DNA of 64,000 nt. Origin: Diphasiastrum complanatum (lineage: Eukaryota > Streptophyta > Lycopodiopsida > Lycopodiales > Lycopodiaceae). The notes beneath the pieces were generated by a model. It was given only the letters and a program-made list of their open reading frames with translations. It made no database searches and had not been told where the DNA came from. Positions 1 to 10,067 of the stretch are shown piece by piece. The translations under genes and the position numbers were made by a program. The stretch is taken from NCBI GenBank assembly GCA_029204225.1, contig CM055098.1:49414277-49478276 (forward strand), in the 5' to 3' direction. Numbering within the stretch: the first letter of the stretch is position 1; the number at the start of each line of letters is the position of its first letter.

Positions 1-535
1 AGGATAGCAGCAAAAGGAGGAAAGGAAATAGCTCAGGATCAGCAGGGAGTTCTGGATTGACGGGTTCACGAGGATAGATAGAAGAACGACACAGATTGAC
101 GTGGAAAGTCTTCCGAGCTTTAGTGTTATCAAGAAGTTGCAAGTGATAAGTCACCAGGCTAAGTTTTTATGAAATCTTAAAAGGGCCATAACATCTAGCA
201 AAAAGTTTCACCAACAGATTGGCCTTGGACAAATCATGTTGTGAAAAAGATGGGTGGCAGAGGACATCTTGGCCCTCGGTTAACTCAAAGGAGTTTCTAT
301 GGGAATTAGCAAAGGATTTGTCAGCTACTAGATGTGTCCCTAGTGATGTTGGGCATGTCTAATACAACCACGTGAATTAGTAAGAAAGAAGACAAAAGTA
401 AGAGGGATATCAATAGGGGATGAAGGAATACTTGGGAGAGAAAGTGAATATCCATTTACAAATAAGAAGGGAGAAATGCCTATGCTCATGTTGACATAGT
501 TGTTGTAGCTTAAATCTGCAAAACACAAGTGCTGA
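1..535 (-). pseudogene. Ty3/gypsy integrase C-terminal remnant
   Basis: Read on the - strand this is the end of a gypsy integrase. The first part (about 528 down to 340) resembles the 'N.STG.SPF..V.G..P..P.D' stretch that follows the integrase core. After a break, about 260 down to 90 reads 'KLFARCYGPFKIS', a stop, then 'KLSLVTYHLQL' and 'FHVNL', which matches the usual end 'KL..RYYGPF.V...G.VAY.L.L...... FHVS.L'. At least one in-frame stop and one frame change make it non-functional. It runs off the left edge, so the rest of the element lies outside. It is probably a chromovirus-type gypsy, but the chromodomain, if there is one, is off the edge. Confidence 0.75.
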
Positions 536-850
536 TCTTAATCTCGTCTAGAGGGTGGGACACAATTACCTAAGTTTCTGAAATACAATTTAAGAATTCA
601 GATTCGTAATCTGTAAAGGTCCCACACAAACACAAAATTCTTGTTATCAGAGAACACCAGTCAATTATGCTGGAAATGCAACTTTGACAAACCAATGTGA
701 ACTACTCTTGATGTCACCCACCCTTAAAACATAAGGATAGTCTCACATGCAAAGATTACTAAAACGAGTAAACTCATCAAAACTCTTCAGCCACTTATAC
801 ACTGTGAAATTTTTCTATAGTTGGCAAAGTGTCTTGGATGGGGAAAAAAA
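536..850. other. Unassigned spacer
   Basis: I see no coding pattern, terminal repeat or structured element here. It probably continues the decayed gypsy DNA to its left. Confidence 0.4.
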
Positions 851-1460
851 CATTGCAGCGTTCAGAAACGCGGTTCAAACGCGTTTCTGAAATTTTTGAA
901 AAAATTCCAGAAACGTTTTTTTACATTTTTGTTTTTTTGGGTTTTTTTTTGGGCAGTATGGGTATCAGATGAAAGCTCTAATTAAGAGAATAATTACTGT
1001 GTAATTTGCCGACTGTTTCAGGTGCAGGATGGTCCAGTTCAGGTGCATTATTCCGTGTTGGGTTTTATCAAGGGTAAAATTTCAAAACTAACCTCTAGCC
1101 TATCCGTTACGATCACAGATGGTCCCAATAAGTGTGTTTTCGCTCAGGGAGTTGGAAGGCCAAGTCATGAAGAGCCCCCGGACCCTGCCGTTGGGGGGCG
1201 TTGCCCCCCAAACCCCCCACCGGGGGGCTACCACCCCCCGAACCCCCTGAGCATCAACCAAATAGCTATTGAAAATAAGATCTGTTTGTGCCCCATCTAC
1301 TGCACTTCTGAGAGGCAAAATGCTGGTTTGACCATTGATCCCCTAAAAAAATTTCAGTCCTAAGCTATTTTTCCAATTTTTTTTTTTTTTTTCGATTCTG
1401 GGTATAGAAACACGGTTTCAGAAACGCGTGCCCTCAGAAACGTGTTTCTGTGAAACTATG
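851..1460. mobile_element. Small hAT-like non-autonomous element A (GTTTCTGAAACG word)
   Basis: The ends are CATTG at the left and CATAG (reverse complement) at the right. Both are followed by subterminal DNA made of repeated near-palindromic copies of GTTTCTGAAACGCG. The core (about 950-1160) is shared, in inverted orientation, with element B at 5768..6061. Shared strings include GGGTATCAGATGAAAGCTCT, TTTGCCGACTGTTTC and AAGTGTGTTTTC, followed by a G- and C-run block. No target duplication can be seen around this copy, unlike B and C. A 113-codon + strand open frame inside is composed of the G/C-run block and is not a gene. Confidence 0.65.
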
Positions 1461-2217
1461 CTTTAACTATAAATAGAAAATTATCAACATATTAGTTTTT
1501 TACTAGTTTCCTTCAACATGCAACTTCTAATTTGAAGTTCCTTAGTGAGAGGGATGAAAGGGAATGAAAAAGGTTTTAGAGAGAGAAACTAGGTTTTTGT
1601 GGAGAGAGAATTTGTGCTAGAGAGAGAAAGTGATGAGAGTGGTAAATGAGAGTATGCGTTGTGAGAGATAGGAAGGCAACGGTTAGTGTAAGGAAGATGA
1701 TATAGAAGAGAATAGGAGCGAGTAGGTCGAGTACAGAGAGAAAGAACAACGGGACATGTGTCTTTTGCTCATTGGGACACTTGGTCCAATGTATGAGTGA
1801 CACATGCCAGCCTACTCACTTATGTGTCAGGGTATTGCCAAGTGGCAGGTGTCGAGTGTACATCGAGTTTGCTATTTGTCGACAAGAGGATGTGTCAGGG
1901 TTAAGGGGTGTTTGAGGATTGTGTATAAGTGAGCCGAGAGAGACGCATCCTGCATCACATTTCATGCAGCAAAGGTTGGGTGGAGACAAGGTAGCCGGCT
2001 CCTTATGGGTTTGGTGGATTCAATCTATGTACTTGCTTATAAAGGTGAATAAAGTTCAAAACTTGCTGCTAGTGATTGTGCAAGCACTTGTTTGCTTGAG
2101 AGTTCAAAGAGAGTCTGTTAGCGTGTGAGCTTTCCTTCAGGACCCAGGTGATGATGGAAGCTCCTCAACTTCAATGCACTTCTCTAATTCCACAACACCT
2201 AGAATGAATAAGGAGGA
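1461..2217. other. Unassigned, GA-rich in part
   Basis: About 1550-1760 is rich in GAGAGA on the + strand. The last 100 bases (from about 2140: GTGATGATGGAAG, ACACCTAGA.TGAATAAGGAGG) resemble 7575..7645, so a repeat copy is present at both places. No gene is recognised. Confidence 0.35.
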
Positions 2218-2684
2218 TGTTGGAGGCTTTGCGGATATCGAGACAATCCTAACCCTAGTTAATAAGTGAGAGGGATTTGGCACCATGCGTGTGTAAGTCC
2301 AGTTCGATGATCACATAGTTATTTGATTAGTTAGAAGTTAATAAAAGGACTTTAGGCCTGTTTGCGGGACTTTTAATGTCGCAAGGCCTAATAGCCAAGT
2401 TAGTGAATAAAAAGGGCTCCCCCCAAATTCGAATTTCAAATAATAAGGTAGGTGGAGATGGGCCAATAGGATTTGAGGCCAAAGCCCTAAAATCCACTAT
2501 ATATATTGGTGGATTTGAGTTATTTTGTACATTCACTCTTCATTTCAATAAAGCAGGTGGATCCTCTTTCGAATGGATATAGAATGTTCTTGCTCTTCTT
2601 CTTTCCTTCTCTATCTCTAATGTTTTTTTTGGACTTGCTAATTGTTGGATTTGATGCTCGTTGAAGTTTATCTTTATTATACTT

Positions 2685-2727
<43 letters not shown>

Positions 2728-2943
2728 TAAAATCTATCATTGCTTGAGTTGTGTTAATTGCTAGTGTTAATGGATGTAGTGTTAGATGTGGATCATGAGC
2801 ATGTGCTTGATCATGAACGATGCTATCGCTCTCATGGGAACGAATCTCTGCGTGACAAGACAACATGTTAATCCTCTTCATCTCCTTTGATGCTTGATGT
2901 GCTTGGATCTAGGGTTGAAGGTGGATAGGAAATTTCTGCTACA
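2218..2943 (+). repeat. LTR of a Tat/Athila-like gypsy element
   Basis: The segment begins TGTTGGAGG, ends in CTACA, and is followed four bases later by a tRNA-Asp-type primer site. A diverged copy of the same sequence in the same orientation lies at 26148..26882, also directly before such a primer site. Shared strings include GGGATTTGGCACC, GATCACATAG and AATAAAAGGACTTTAGGCC, so the two are LTRs of one family. A TATA-like TATATATTGG (about 2499) and AATAAA (2549) give a plausible transcription layout. Exact ends are inferred from TG..CA and the primer site. Confidence 0.7.
2688..2724. repeat. (GA)n microsatellite inside the LTR
   Basis: About 18 uninterrupted GA units. The copy at 26148..26882 has a shorter, interrupted version at the same place. 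Confidence 0.95.
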
Positions 2944-2947
2944 ATTT

Positions 2948-2965
2948 TGGTGCCGTTGCCGGGGA
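2948..2965 (+). promoter_or_regulatory. Primer binding site, tRNA-Asp type
   Basis: TGGTGCCGTTGCCGGGGA is one change from TGGCGCCGTTGCCGGGGA, the primer site used by plant Tat/Athila gypsy elements and complementary to the tRNA-Asp 3' end. It fixes the LTR end and the + orientation of the element. Confidence 0.8.
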
Positions 2966-3247
2966 GCTACGCCAATTTCTCATTTTTCAGCATGTTCTGA
3001 TCCATGCTTGGATGTTAGCTTGCATTTAGGCATCTTGTCTTGGCATAATAGTGTTAAAATTGCATTTTAGGGTTAATTTGGGAGAGATTTTGCTTGATTT
3101 GTGTAGATTTTTTGGCTTGAAATCTATTTTAATTGTTGAGAAGGGGAAGCCAGACAAATCACCATTCCTAAGATCCATTTGGATCTGAAGAAATCAGAGA
3201 AATCATAAAAAATCGTTCATTTCTGCAAACTTGGCCAGAAGCAGCAA

Positions 3248-3789
3248 ATGCATTTAGAGAAGATGCAGTCACAGATCGATGCAAAGTTGAAAGCATTGGA
3301 AGAGTCGAATGCCAAGATTGAAAAAGCAAGTGATAAGACGGTTAAAACATTTCCTAGTAGAGAAAATGTTCGGTGTGCGATTTGTGCTAGAAATCACACC
3401 ATAAATGAGTGTCCAACGATCAAACGGCGTAACGACGGATACTTATTGTCATCTATGCTATTCTATTGGACATGATACAACTTTTTGCTTGTTTAATCCT
3501 CGGGTTATTTAGCAAAGATATGCTAAATTCCAATATAGACATAATCCAAATTGGAAGGGACGTGATAGTAAGGCCCATGGCCTTGGATTTCCTGAGCAAT
3601 TATCCTTGCCAGCTCCTCCAGTACAACATGTTACTTCTGCGAATATGATGGAACCAGAATCTTCGGTTGGTAACGACCAATGGAATTACAATACTGATCA
3701 AGAGATTGGTTCTTCAGAGCAATACACTATCTATGTTGCTGCGCAACAACAACAGTCTAGACAGTGGGCTAGAGCACCACTTGGATGCG
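3248..3789 (+). pseudogene. Gypsy gag fragment with zinc knuckle
   Basis: The reading starts with a coiled, charged stretch, then a zinc knuckle C-x2-C-x4-H-x4-C ('CAICARNHTINEC', about 3380-3418). After a frame change a low-complexity tail contains 'EQYTIYVAAQQQQ'. The same tail, also with a zinc knuckle after it, occurs on the - strand at 40940..41304, so both come from one Tat-like family. Gag packages element RNA in cytoplasmic particles. The frame is broken about 3470, and the reading ends abruptly at 'APLGC' (3789), exactly where unrelated sequence begins. The element's LTR and primer site lie just upstream. Confidence 0.7.
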
Positions 3790-4767
3790 TTAGTTATGAT
3801 CAAAATCTCAGGTGTTGAATCAATGAAGCATAAAAGACAGCAATAAACTAAAGCCCTACAAGCAATAGACAAGACAATAGGTTCTCCCATGAAGAGCCCA
3901 AGCAATACCAATCAATAATCTGAAAAATGAGTGTACAAATGCCCCTATAAATACCCTAGCAATGAACCCTAAAATAGGAATTCTATACCGTCTTCCAATT
4001 ACCTTGACGAAGTACGGCATGAATTCCAAGATCATCTTAGGGAAGCCATGAGTGATGTACGCACTCATTTACGCCAGGAGTTACAAGAGACGTTCACTGC
4101 TCTTTCTGCCCAGATTGATACACTATCATTACAGTCCAGTGTTTCTCCACTATCTCCACCTGTTCCCCCACAGCGTACATTTCCACCACCCGAGACTCCT
4201 TCATCTTCTGGTCCTTTGCCACCAGACTTTAAGGATAAGGTTCAGCTTATTGTGTATTCTGGGTCATCCGATGGGAATGAACTCGAGAATTGGTATTCTA
4301 AGCTTGAGACCTACTTCCTTATGTTTCCTAAGACTGACATTCAGCGGATACATTTGGCTGCTATACATTTGGAGGGCCGTGCTGCTACTTGGTGGCGCAT
4401 GTTTCGCCAGACGGCTTCACACCCTAGCCTTGCTAGTTGGACAGAGTTTATGACAGCACTCCGCCTAGCGATGATTGATCCTCAATGGCTTATTCGACAG
4501 CACGACATCTTTCGCAGTTTATCTCACACTGGTGACTTGGCTGCTTATACGACACGGTTTACAGAGCTTTCCTATCTATTCCCAGATATTTCTACATTGG
4601 AGCTCATCTCTCGCTACGTTGCTGGTCTACGAGGCGCACTCAGGTCTGATGTTTCTTCTTTTTTTCCACTCACCCTTTCTCACGCCATCTCCCTTGCTAC
4701 CGCACTGCAGCACAAGTACTCTCCCCTCTCTTCCTCTGTTTCTCGTCCTTCACGTCTTTTCTATTGA
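3790..4767 (+). pseudogene. Inserted gypsy gag fragment (Retrotrans_gag domain)
   Basis: An open frame of 239 codons (ATG at 4048) carries the retrotransposon gag core: 'YSGSSDGNELENWYSKLETYF', then 'HLEGRAATWWR', 'WTEFMTALRLA', 'FTELSYLFPDI' and 'YVAGLRGALR'. It is of the chromovirus/Tekay style and differs from the gag on either side. The upstream 3790-4047 is non-coding. The sequence interrupts the Tat-like element at 3789, which resumes after 4767. No zinc knuckle, protease or LTR accompanies it, so it is a fragment rather than a whole element. The long open frame suggests it is younger than its host element. Confidence 0.75.
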
Positions 4768-5767
4768 AGATGAACTTATTCATGTCAGTCATGCTTTATC
4801 TTATGACGAAAATGTTGAACTTACTGATGAGCAGATTCCAAATCATGTGGATCCTACAAGGTTTGGAGTTCGTAATATTCCTGATGAACCAACAATACAA
4901 TCGCCAAAAGCAGTTATATTGAAGGAAGGGAAGAATACAGGATCGATGACGAAGAAGCAAGCCAAACAACATCATAACACGGTTCTGAAATGGAAAAGTC
5001 CATCACAAGATGCAGTTTCGATAGCCGATCCAAAAGTCGTACCGCTGGATAAAGGGAAAGAGAAGCTTGAAGATAATTCATCAAGTCAGAATTCCGACAA
5101 GTCCTTGTCTTCTCGTAAGACTTCGGTCAAGAAAGCTAAACGCAAAGCAAAGGTTAATCCCTTTGAACAATTTCAAACATTATACCCTTGATGATGTTGT
5201 AATCATGTTACCTAAAGCTCATCGTGAAATTGAAGATCAAGTGCTAGAAACACAAGAAGTTTACGATGGACCAACTAGGACTTTATGAATCTTGCTGATC
5301 CAGGAGAGATTGAGAAGATTGTTCAAGTTGGAACACAACGTACATCAGACCAATTCAATGCATTAAGAAAGTTGCTGATCAAATATCAAGATTGTGTTGC
5401 TTGGACATATAAGGATTTGAAAGGAATTCCTACTTTAGTAATAGAGCATACCATTCCCTTGATACTTGATGCAGTACCAAAAGTGACAAGATTTTTATCG
5501 TTGTAATCCGAATGTCACAGATCTTATCAAGGAGTTACAAAGGTTACTAGAAGCAAATTTCATTTATGAAATTGAGCATATCGCGTGGGTTTCACCAATT
5601 GTCGTCGTTCTCAAGTAAAATGGGAAGATGAGAATTTGTGTGAACCTAAAAGATTGGAATAAAGTGACTCACAAGATCAGTTTCCGTTACCTTTTACAAA
5701 AAGCATATTGGATCGCCTTGTTGGAGTGGAAGCCTATAGTTTTTTGGATGGATTTGCTGGTTATAAC

Positions 5768-6061
5768 CATAGATGCACCGAATCGCGATTCGCTGGGTCC
5801 ACGAGGGGGTTTGGGGGGCAATGGGGGGTTTGGCGGTAGCCCCCCCTTGAGTGAAAACACACTTTTTGGTGTTTCACACCCGAAACAGTCGGCAAACTAC
5901 ACAGTCATAATGCTCTCAATCAGAGCTTTCATCTGATACCCATATTGCCTAAAAAAATTTCAAAAAAAAAAAAAACGATTCAGCACGATTATGGGAAAAT
6001 CCCGAAACGTGTTTCTGAATCGCGATTCTAAAAGGCGATTCAGAATCACGGTGCATCAATG
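5768..6061. mobile_element. Small hAT-like non-autonomous element B (GAATCGCGATTC word)
   Basis: Inserted in the gypsy RT with an exact 8-bp target duplication, GTTATAAC, at 5760..5767 and 6062..6069; removing it restores the RT reading. The ends are CATAGATGCACCG and, on the other strand, CATTGATGCACCG. Next to the ends are repeated palindromic GAATCGCGATTC-type words. The interior is the same as that of element A, inverted, including the G-run block. An 8-bp duplication is the hallmark of hAT transposons. It has no coding capacity. Confidence 0.85.
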
Positions 6062-6687
6062 GTTATAACCAAGATAAAATCGCACCTGCGGATCGACATA
6101 AAACAACTTTTGCAACAGAATGGGGAACATATGCTATATAAAATCATGCCATTTGGATTATGTATTGTACCAAGTTCATTTTAGCGGGTTATGCAATTTG
6201 CTTTTAAGGAGTATTTGTAGAAATTTCTTGAAATTTATTTGGATGATCTTGGAGTCCATAGTGATGATACAGACCATCTAGATCGTTTGGAAAAAGTGTT
6301 TGAATGTTGTCGTAAGTATCACATTTCCTTGAATCCAGAAAAATGTCAGATTTGGGTTACTCATGGAGTTGTTCTTGGACATGTGATATCAAGACATGGA
6401 ATTGCTACAAATTATTCCAAAATCAAGGTCATTTTGGAGTTACCTCCACCAGGAACAATTCGAGGAGTTTACATTTTTATGGGTCATGCAAATTATTATC
6501 GAATAGAGTTGGCACGGCCTATATATAAGCTGACTGTTGTACCAATTTGGACAACTGAGGCGTTGGAAGCATTTGAAAAATTGAAGAAAGCCTTAGCTTC
6601 TGCACCGATCCTCCGAGCTCCAAACTGGACAATTGAATTTCATGTGCATACTGACGCATCAAAATATGTCATTGGATCAGTTTTGAC

Positions 6688-6909
6688 CATAGGTCCAGCG
6701 GTACCAGGATCCGCGGATCTTGGTATCGTGGATCCATACTGATCCGCGGTACCAATTTTTTTTTTTTTTTTTGCGAAAATAACACAGGATTTTTATTTAT
6801 TTTTATTATGGTGCCGCCTTGGTACCACGGATTTTTGGGCAGCACCATAACCGCGGTACCACCATTATGGTACCGCGGTACCATAATGGCGGTACCACGT
6901 GCCACTATG
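6688..6909. mobile_element. Small hAT-like non-autonomous element C (GGTACCGCGGTACC word)
   Basis: Inserted in the gypsy RNase H with an exact 8-bp duplication GTTTTGAC at 6680..6687 and 6910..6917. The reading 'VIGSVLT' continues as 'QPGEYKKDYSTMER' once it is removed. The ends are CATAGGTCCAGCG and, reversed, CATAGTGGCACG. The subterminal DNA is built of GGTACC and CCGCGG palindromes. A T-run and an AT-rich middle fill the rest. It has no coding capacity. Confidence 0.85.
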
Positions 6910-7215
6910 GTTTTGACACAACCAGGAGAATACAAGAAGGATTATTCCACCATGGAACGGGAAGCGTTGGCTATGGTATTTTCAGTGAAGAAATTCCGAC
7001 ATTATTTGATGGCGATGCACTTTGCATTTTATACTGACCATCTGCTTTATTTAGTAAACAAGACATGCAATACGGGACGCATTGCAAGATGGTTACTATT
7101 ATTGACTGAATTCGATTTCCGAGTTGTGGTTCGTAGTATTGAACATGCCTGCAAATTTTTTGTCCAGAACTGATGAGCCAAACTAGTACTTTGTCTAATA
7201 GACCGTCCAAATTAG

Positions 7216-7486
7216 CTTATAAAAGGGCTGATTTCAGTTCATTTCTCACTTGTGCTAGCGAAGCTCTTGCAAATTTTTCCCGCGACTGAACGTTTCCACG
7301 ATTCTCACATAGCTTTCTGATATACTTTCCAGCCTTCCGTTCTTAGTTTTTATTCGTGTTCGACTTACCATCATGTCTTCCACCAAGTCAGATACTAGTG
7401 TTTCACCCCGATTTGTCGTTCTTCGTGATGTTCCAACCTCAACGGACATCATGACGCTTCCTAGCACAAGCAAGGGGGCCTTCTGA
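7216..7486 (+). other. TATA-like box and short open frame, possible retroelement leader
   Basis: TTATAAAAG at about 7217 is followed some 150 bases later by an ATG (7373) opening a 37-codon frame that ends TGA at 7484..7486 ('MSSTKSDTSVSPRFVVLRDV'). The layout resembles the start of transcription in a gypsy LTR and the beginning of a gag. I do not recognise the peptide. Confidence 0.25.
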
Positions 7487-7801
7487 ATAACTTCCTGATG
7501 GTTGGGAACCTCAAGAAGGAGCAGTTCTCCTCCTTGTCAAGGAAGACTCCCAAAGCATGTGAGCTTGTGTTCAAGTGATGATGGAAGGTCCCCAATTCGA
7601 AGCCACTTCTCTAACTCTCCAACACCTAGACTGAATAAGGAGGGCATCCGAGGAAGGGGTTGGGTGTATGCATGGGATGAGTGCAACTCAAGGAACTCAA
7701 GTAAGACTGAACTGGAAGTGCATGAGTCATATATGCAAGGAGGGTGCCCTAGTCAATGGTCAAAAGGGTGCACACCCCAACTTCTTAGTAGCATAAGCAA
7801 T
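7487..7801. repeat. Repeat fragment shared with 2140-2217
   Basis: Positions 7575-7645 repeat the wording GTGATGATGGAAG..CCAC.TCTCTAA.T and ACACCTAGACTGAATAAGGAGG found just before the LTR at 2218. This marks a second dispersed copy of that DNA. The rest is unassigned. Confidence 0.45.
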
Positions 7802-8015
7802 CATGCAGCGGAACGTGTTCTGCTGCATGGATGTTCCGGAACGCTCATTCTGGAATGGCAGCGTTTCGGACAACGTTTTAATTTTTTAAAAACTTTTTTT
7901 CTTTGAAAAATTCAAAAAAAACTCTTAATACACTAAAAAAAATTTAGGTGCACGTTCTGGGAAACCCTAATGGGATTTTCTGAAATGCGTTCTGGAACGG
8001 AGCCTTGCAACTATG
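7802..8015. mobile_element. Small hAT-like element D (GTTCCGGAACG word)
   Basis: The ends read CATGCAGCGG and, reversed, CATAGTTGCAAGG. The subterminal DNA repeats GGAACG/CGTTCC words (GTTCCGGAACG, GTTCTGGAACGG) around an A/T-rich middle. The plan is that of A-C, but the word differs and the flanking 8-mers do not match, so insertion cannot be proven here. Confidence 0.5.
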
Positions 8016-8300
8016 GTATATATATTGTACCTATAGGATCGTATAGATACTAGATACATAATGTAATATACAATCATATATGTAATTAAAACCTAGGTAA
8101 TGATTACCTTGTTACTAAGGGTAAATTGCTACTTGACTACATGTGGTGGCTAAGTTAGGGCAAATGACTCTAGAGAAAGGAGAGAGAGGCATCATCTCAG
8201 CTATCAATAGTAGGTAAGGCGTGGAGAAAGTAGAACCACTATCCATTTCCATTCGTGGGAGATTTTGGAGCAATACTAAAATCGTTGGTTCTCTGCTACA

Positions 8301-9312
8301 CACTAGGTCTATTAGCTAGTTAATATACATACGATTAAAACTTTTCATACTTTGTCTTAATACAATATGAAATGATATGGACCAACTGCCTACAAACTGA
8401 TCAGCATGGCACAAGCCCTGATATGGTAATATTAGGGTGTGGCCTATTGCTAATAAACCTTCTGCTGTTTGGGAAGACATGACTATGATTTATAAATGCT
8501 ATTTATGCTGTTAAGTGGTATAGCTTCTTTTGGGCATGGATAACAATTGACGCTCAAATATGACACCTGTCTTCCCCACTATACTAACTTGTGCAGTTTT
8601 GTGTGGGGTGGTGGCAAGTATTAGCTGGACTTCTTGAAATTGATTATGCTTTATGGCCCCTTACAGTACTGTATTTTACTTTTCAGCTTTATGTAACCTT
8701 GTTGGAATATGAATAAAGGCTTCAAAGTTTTCAGTCTTGCTTTGTCAAGATGAACTATGTGAATTTTTGTAACTCTCTCTTTGCATCCTTGAGATGTAAA
8801 TCCGACTATTCCTTGGTTGGAATAGTATTGAACGTTTACCTTTTATTCGATTCATAAGCTAACAAAGGTCTTTTTTCATGTGTTTAGTCCACATGATGGT
8901 TTCAAGACGCTGTTTCTTTAGGTTATGGGGAGCCCCTTCCTCCACCAAACCATTTTATGCAAACTCTTATATGTTGTATGAAAAAGGCCGTGAATATGCA
9001 TTCTTTCGTCATTGACACTGATAGGGCTACTTGTGCTTCTACCGTTGGAGGATAAGATTTTATGCTTGATCGATCTCTTGGAGACTATGGATCGGATCAA
9101 GATTTACTTGGAGTTTGTTAAAAAGAAAGATACTTTTTGAGTTTGGTAGAAAAGAGTCTTAATGATTTTGTCGATAAATTTGAAGAAGAGGAAAGGTTTT
9201 ACAATCTGCACATTAGAAAAGTTTTTATGTGCCTAGAAAAGGAAAATGGTAATACTCCTACTGAGCAAGCCTCCCCTGTCCTTGATATTCCTTTATCACC
9301 ACACCCTCTATT
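8301..9312 (+). repeat. Left arm of a large imperfect inverted repeat
   Basis: From ACACTAGGTCTATTAGCTAG to the ACCACACCCTCT at 9312 this sequence is repeated in inverted orientation at 9728..10742. Point differences and small indels are scattered over the whole arm. It contains a damaged copy of the open frame described in the right arm (+ strand, about 8980-9312) and an AATAAAGG motif near 8722. The arms and a 415-base spacer form a palindrome of about 2.44 kb. Confidence 0.85.
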
Positions 9313-9727
9313 GAAGCCAATCTCAAAGTGACCTCTGATTCTGGCCCAAGTCTGCTTAGAAGGGCAACGAGAAGGTTCGAATTTATTCATACGAATAATA
9401 GTATCAAAAGCCACAGGAGTCTCAAGAGCGGGATTTTTGTGTAGGGCGGCCAATGTGCAAACTTGTATTTCTTTTTCAGTGAGGTGTGTCATCATGATCC
9501 GGAGATAAATGGTTATAGGAGCGAGAAAGTTAACAAAAGGTAGGCTCCAGAGTGTATGGCAGTGAGAGCAGATTTGAACTCAATGATTCTACTGGGCACA
9601 AAGGGGACTTGACAACTTTTAGATTTACAAAACTCGTAAGTGGATTGGTCACCAACATCGCATATATTCTGAGAGAAAATCTCTAGTTGGGATGCACTGT
9701 CCTCATCAAGATCATCAATAAATACAA
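9313..9727. other. Spacer of the inverted repeat
   Basis: On the - strand 9495 down to about 9300 reads as an orderly protein segment ('MMTHLTEKEIQVCTLAALHK', 'RCPSKQTWARIRGHFEIGF'). I do not recognise it. 9728 down to 9513 continues the open frame of the right arm. Confidence 0.4.
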
Positions 9728-10067
9728 GAGGGTGTGGTGATAAAGGAGTATCAAGGACAGGGGAGGCTGACTCAGTAGGAGTGTTACCATTTTCCTTTTC
9801 TAGGCACATAAAAACTTTTCTAATGTGCAGATCCTAAAACCTTACCTCTTCTTCAAATTTATTGACAAAATCATTAAGACTACCAAATAGATTTTCTACC
9901 AAACTCAAAGTATCTTTCTTTTTAACAAACTCCAAGTAAATCTTAAACCAGTCCATAGTCTCCAAGAGATCAATCAAGCATAAAACCGTATCCTCCGGTC
10001 CGGCAAAAGCATAAGTAGCCCTATTAGTGTCAATGATGAAAGAATGCATATTCACGACCTTTTTCAT
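9513..10067 (-). pseudogene. Unrecognised open frame in the palindrome's right arm and spacer
   Basis: One frame runs from an ATG at 10067 to 9513, broken only by a TAG at about 9834. The left arm has TAC (Tyr) at that codon, so the stop is a point change in this arm. The peptide is acidic and looks natural ('AGPEDTVLCLIDLLETMDWF', 'SLNDFVNKFEEEVRF', 'VFMCLEKENGN', 'FIDDLDEDSASQLEIF'). I cannot assign a family. It could be an element gene or a piece of a host gene picked up by the element. Two copies of its first part exist because of the palindrome, and the left copy has several frameshifts. Confidence 0.35.

Larger units (their letters stand above)
4768..7173 (+). pseudogene. Ty3/gypsy pol (RT and RNase H), decayed
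   Basis: This is a chain of broken frames in the order expected for gypsy pol. 4768-5191 is a charged linker. 5285-5506 is the region before RT ('YQDCVAWTYKDLKGI', 'VIEHTIPL'). About 5510-5760 is RT palm ('WVSPIVVVLK', a stop, 'NGKMRICVNLKDWNKVT', 'WMDLLV'). About 6062-6180 is 'KIAPADRHKTTFATEWGTY'. 6230-6500 holds the active-site box 'EIYLDDLG' and 'LNPEKCQ'. 6600-7150 is RNase H ('TDASKYVIGSVL', 'YSTMEREALAMVFSVKKFRHYL'). Two small transposons (B and C) split it. Protease and integrase are not seen. It belongs with the LTR and primer site at 2218-2965 and is dead, with several frameshifts and stops. Confidence 0.85.

Noticed and set aside
1022-1363. 113-codon + strand open frame
   Set aside because: It lies in the core of small element A and is built from the G- and C-run block; the related element B does not keep it open.
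4052-5191. Alternative + strand frames through the inserted gag
   Set aside because: The 4048..4767 frame has the gag domain. The frame starting at 4475 is its shadow until 4767; only its part after 4767 was used.
4768-7173. Endogenous pararetrovirus (caulimovirus-like) RT
   Set aside because: The RT and RNase H fit Ty3/gypsy equally well, and an LTR, a tRNA-Asp-type primer site and a gypsy gag lie upstream in the right order. No movement protein or coat-like zinc pattern of that group was seen.
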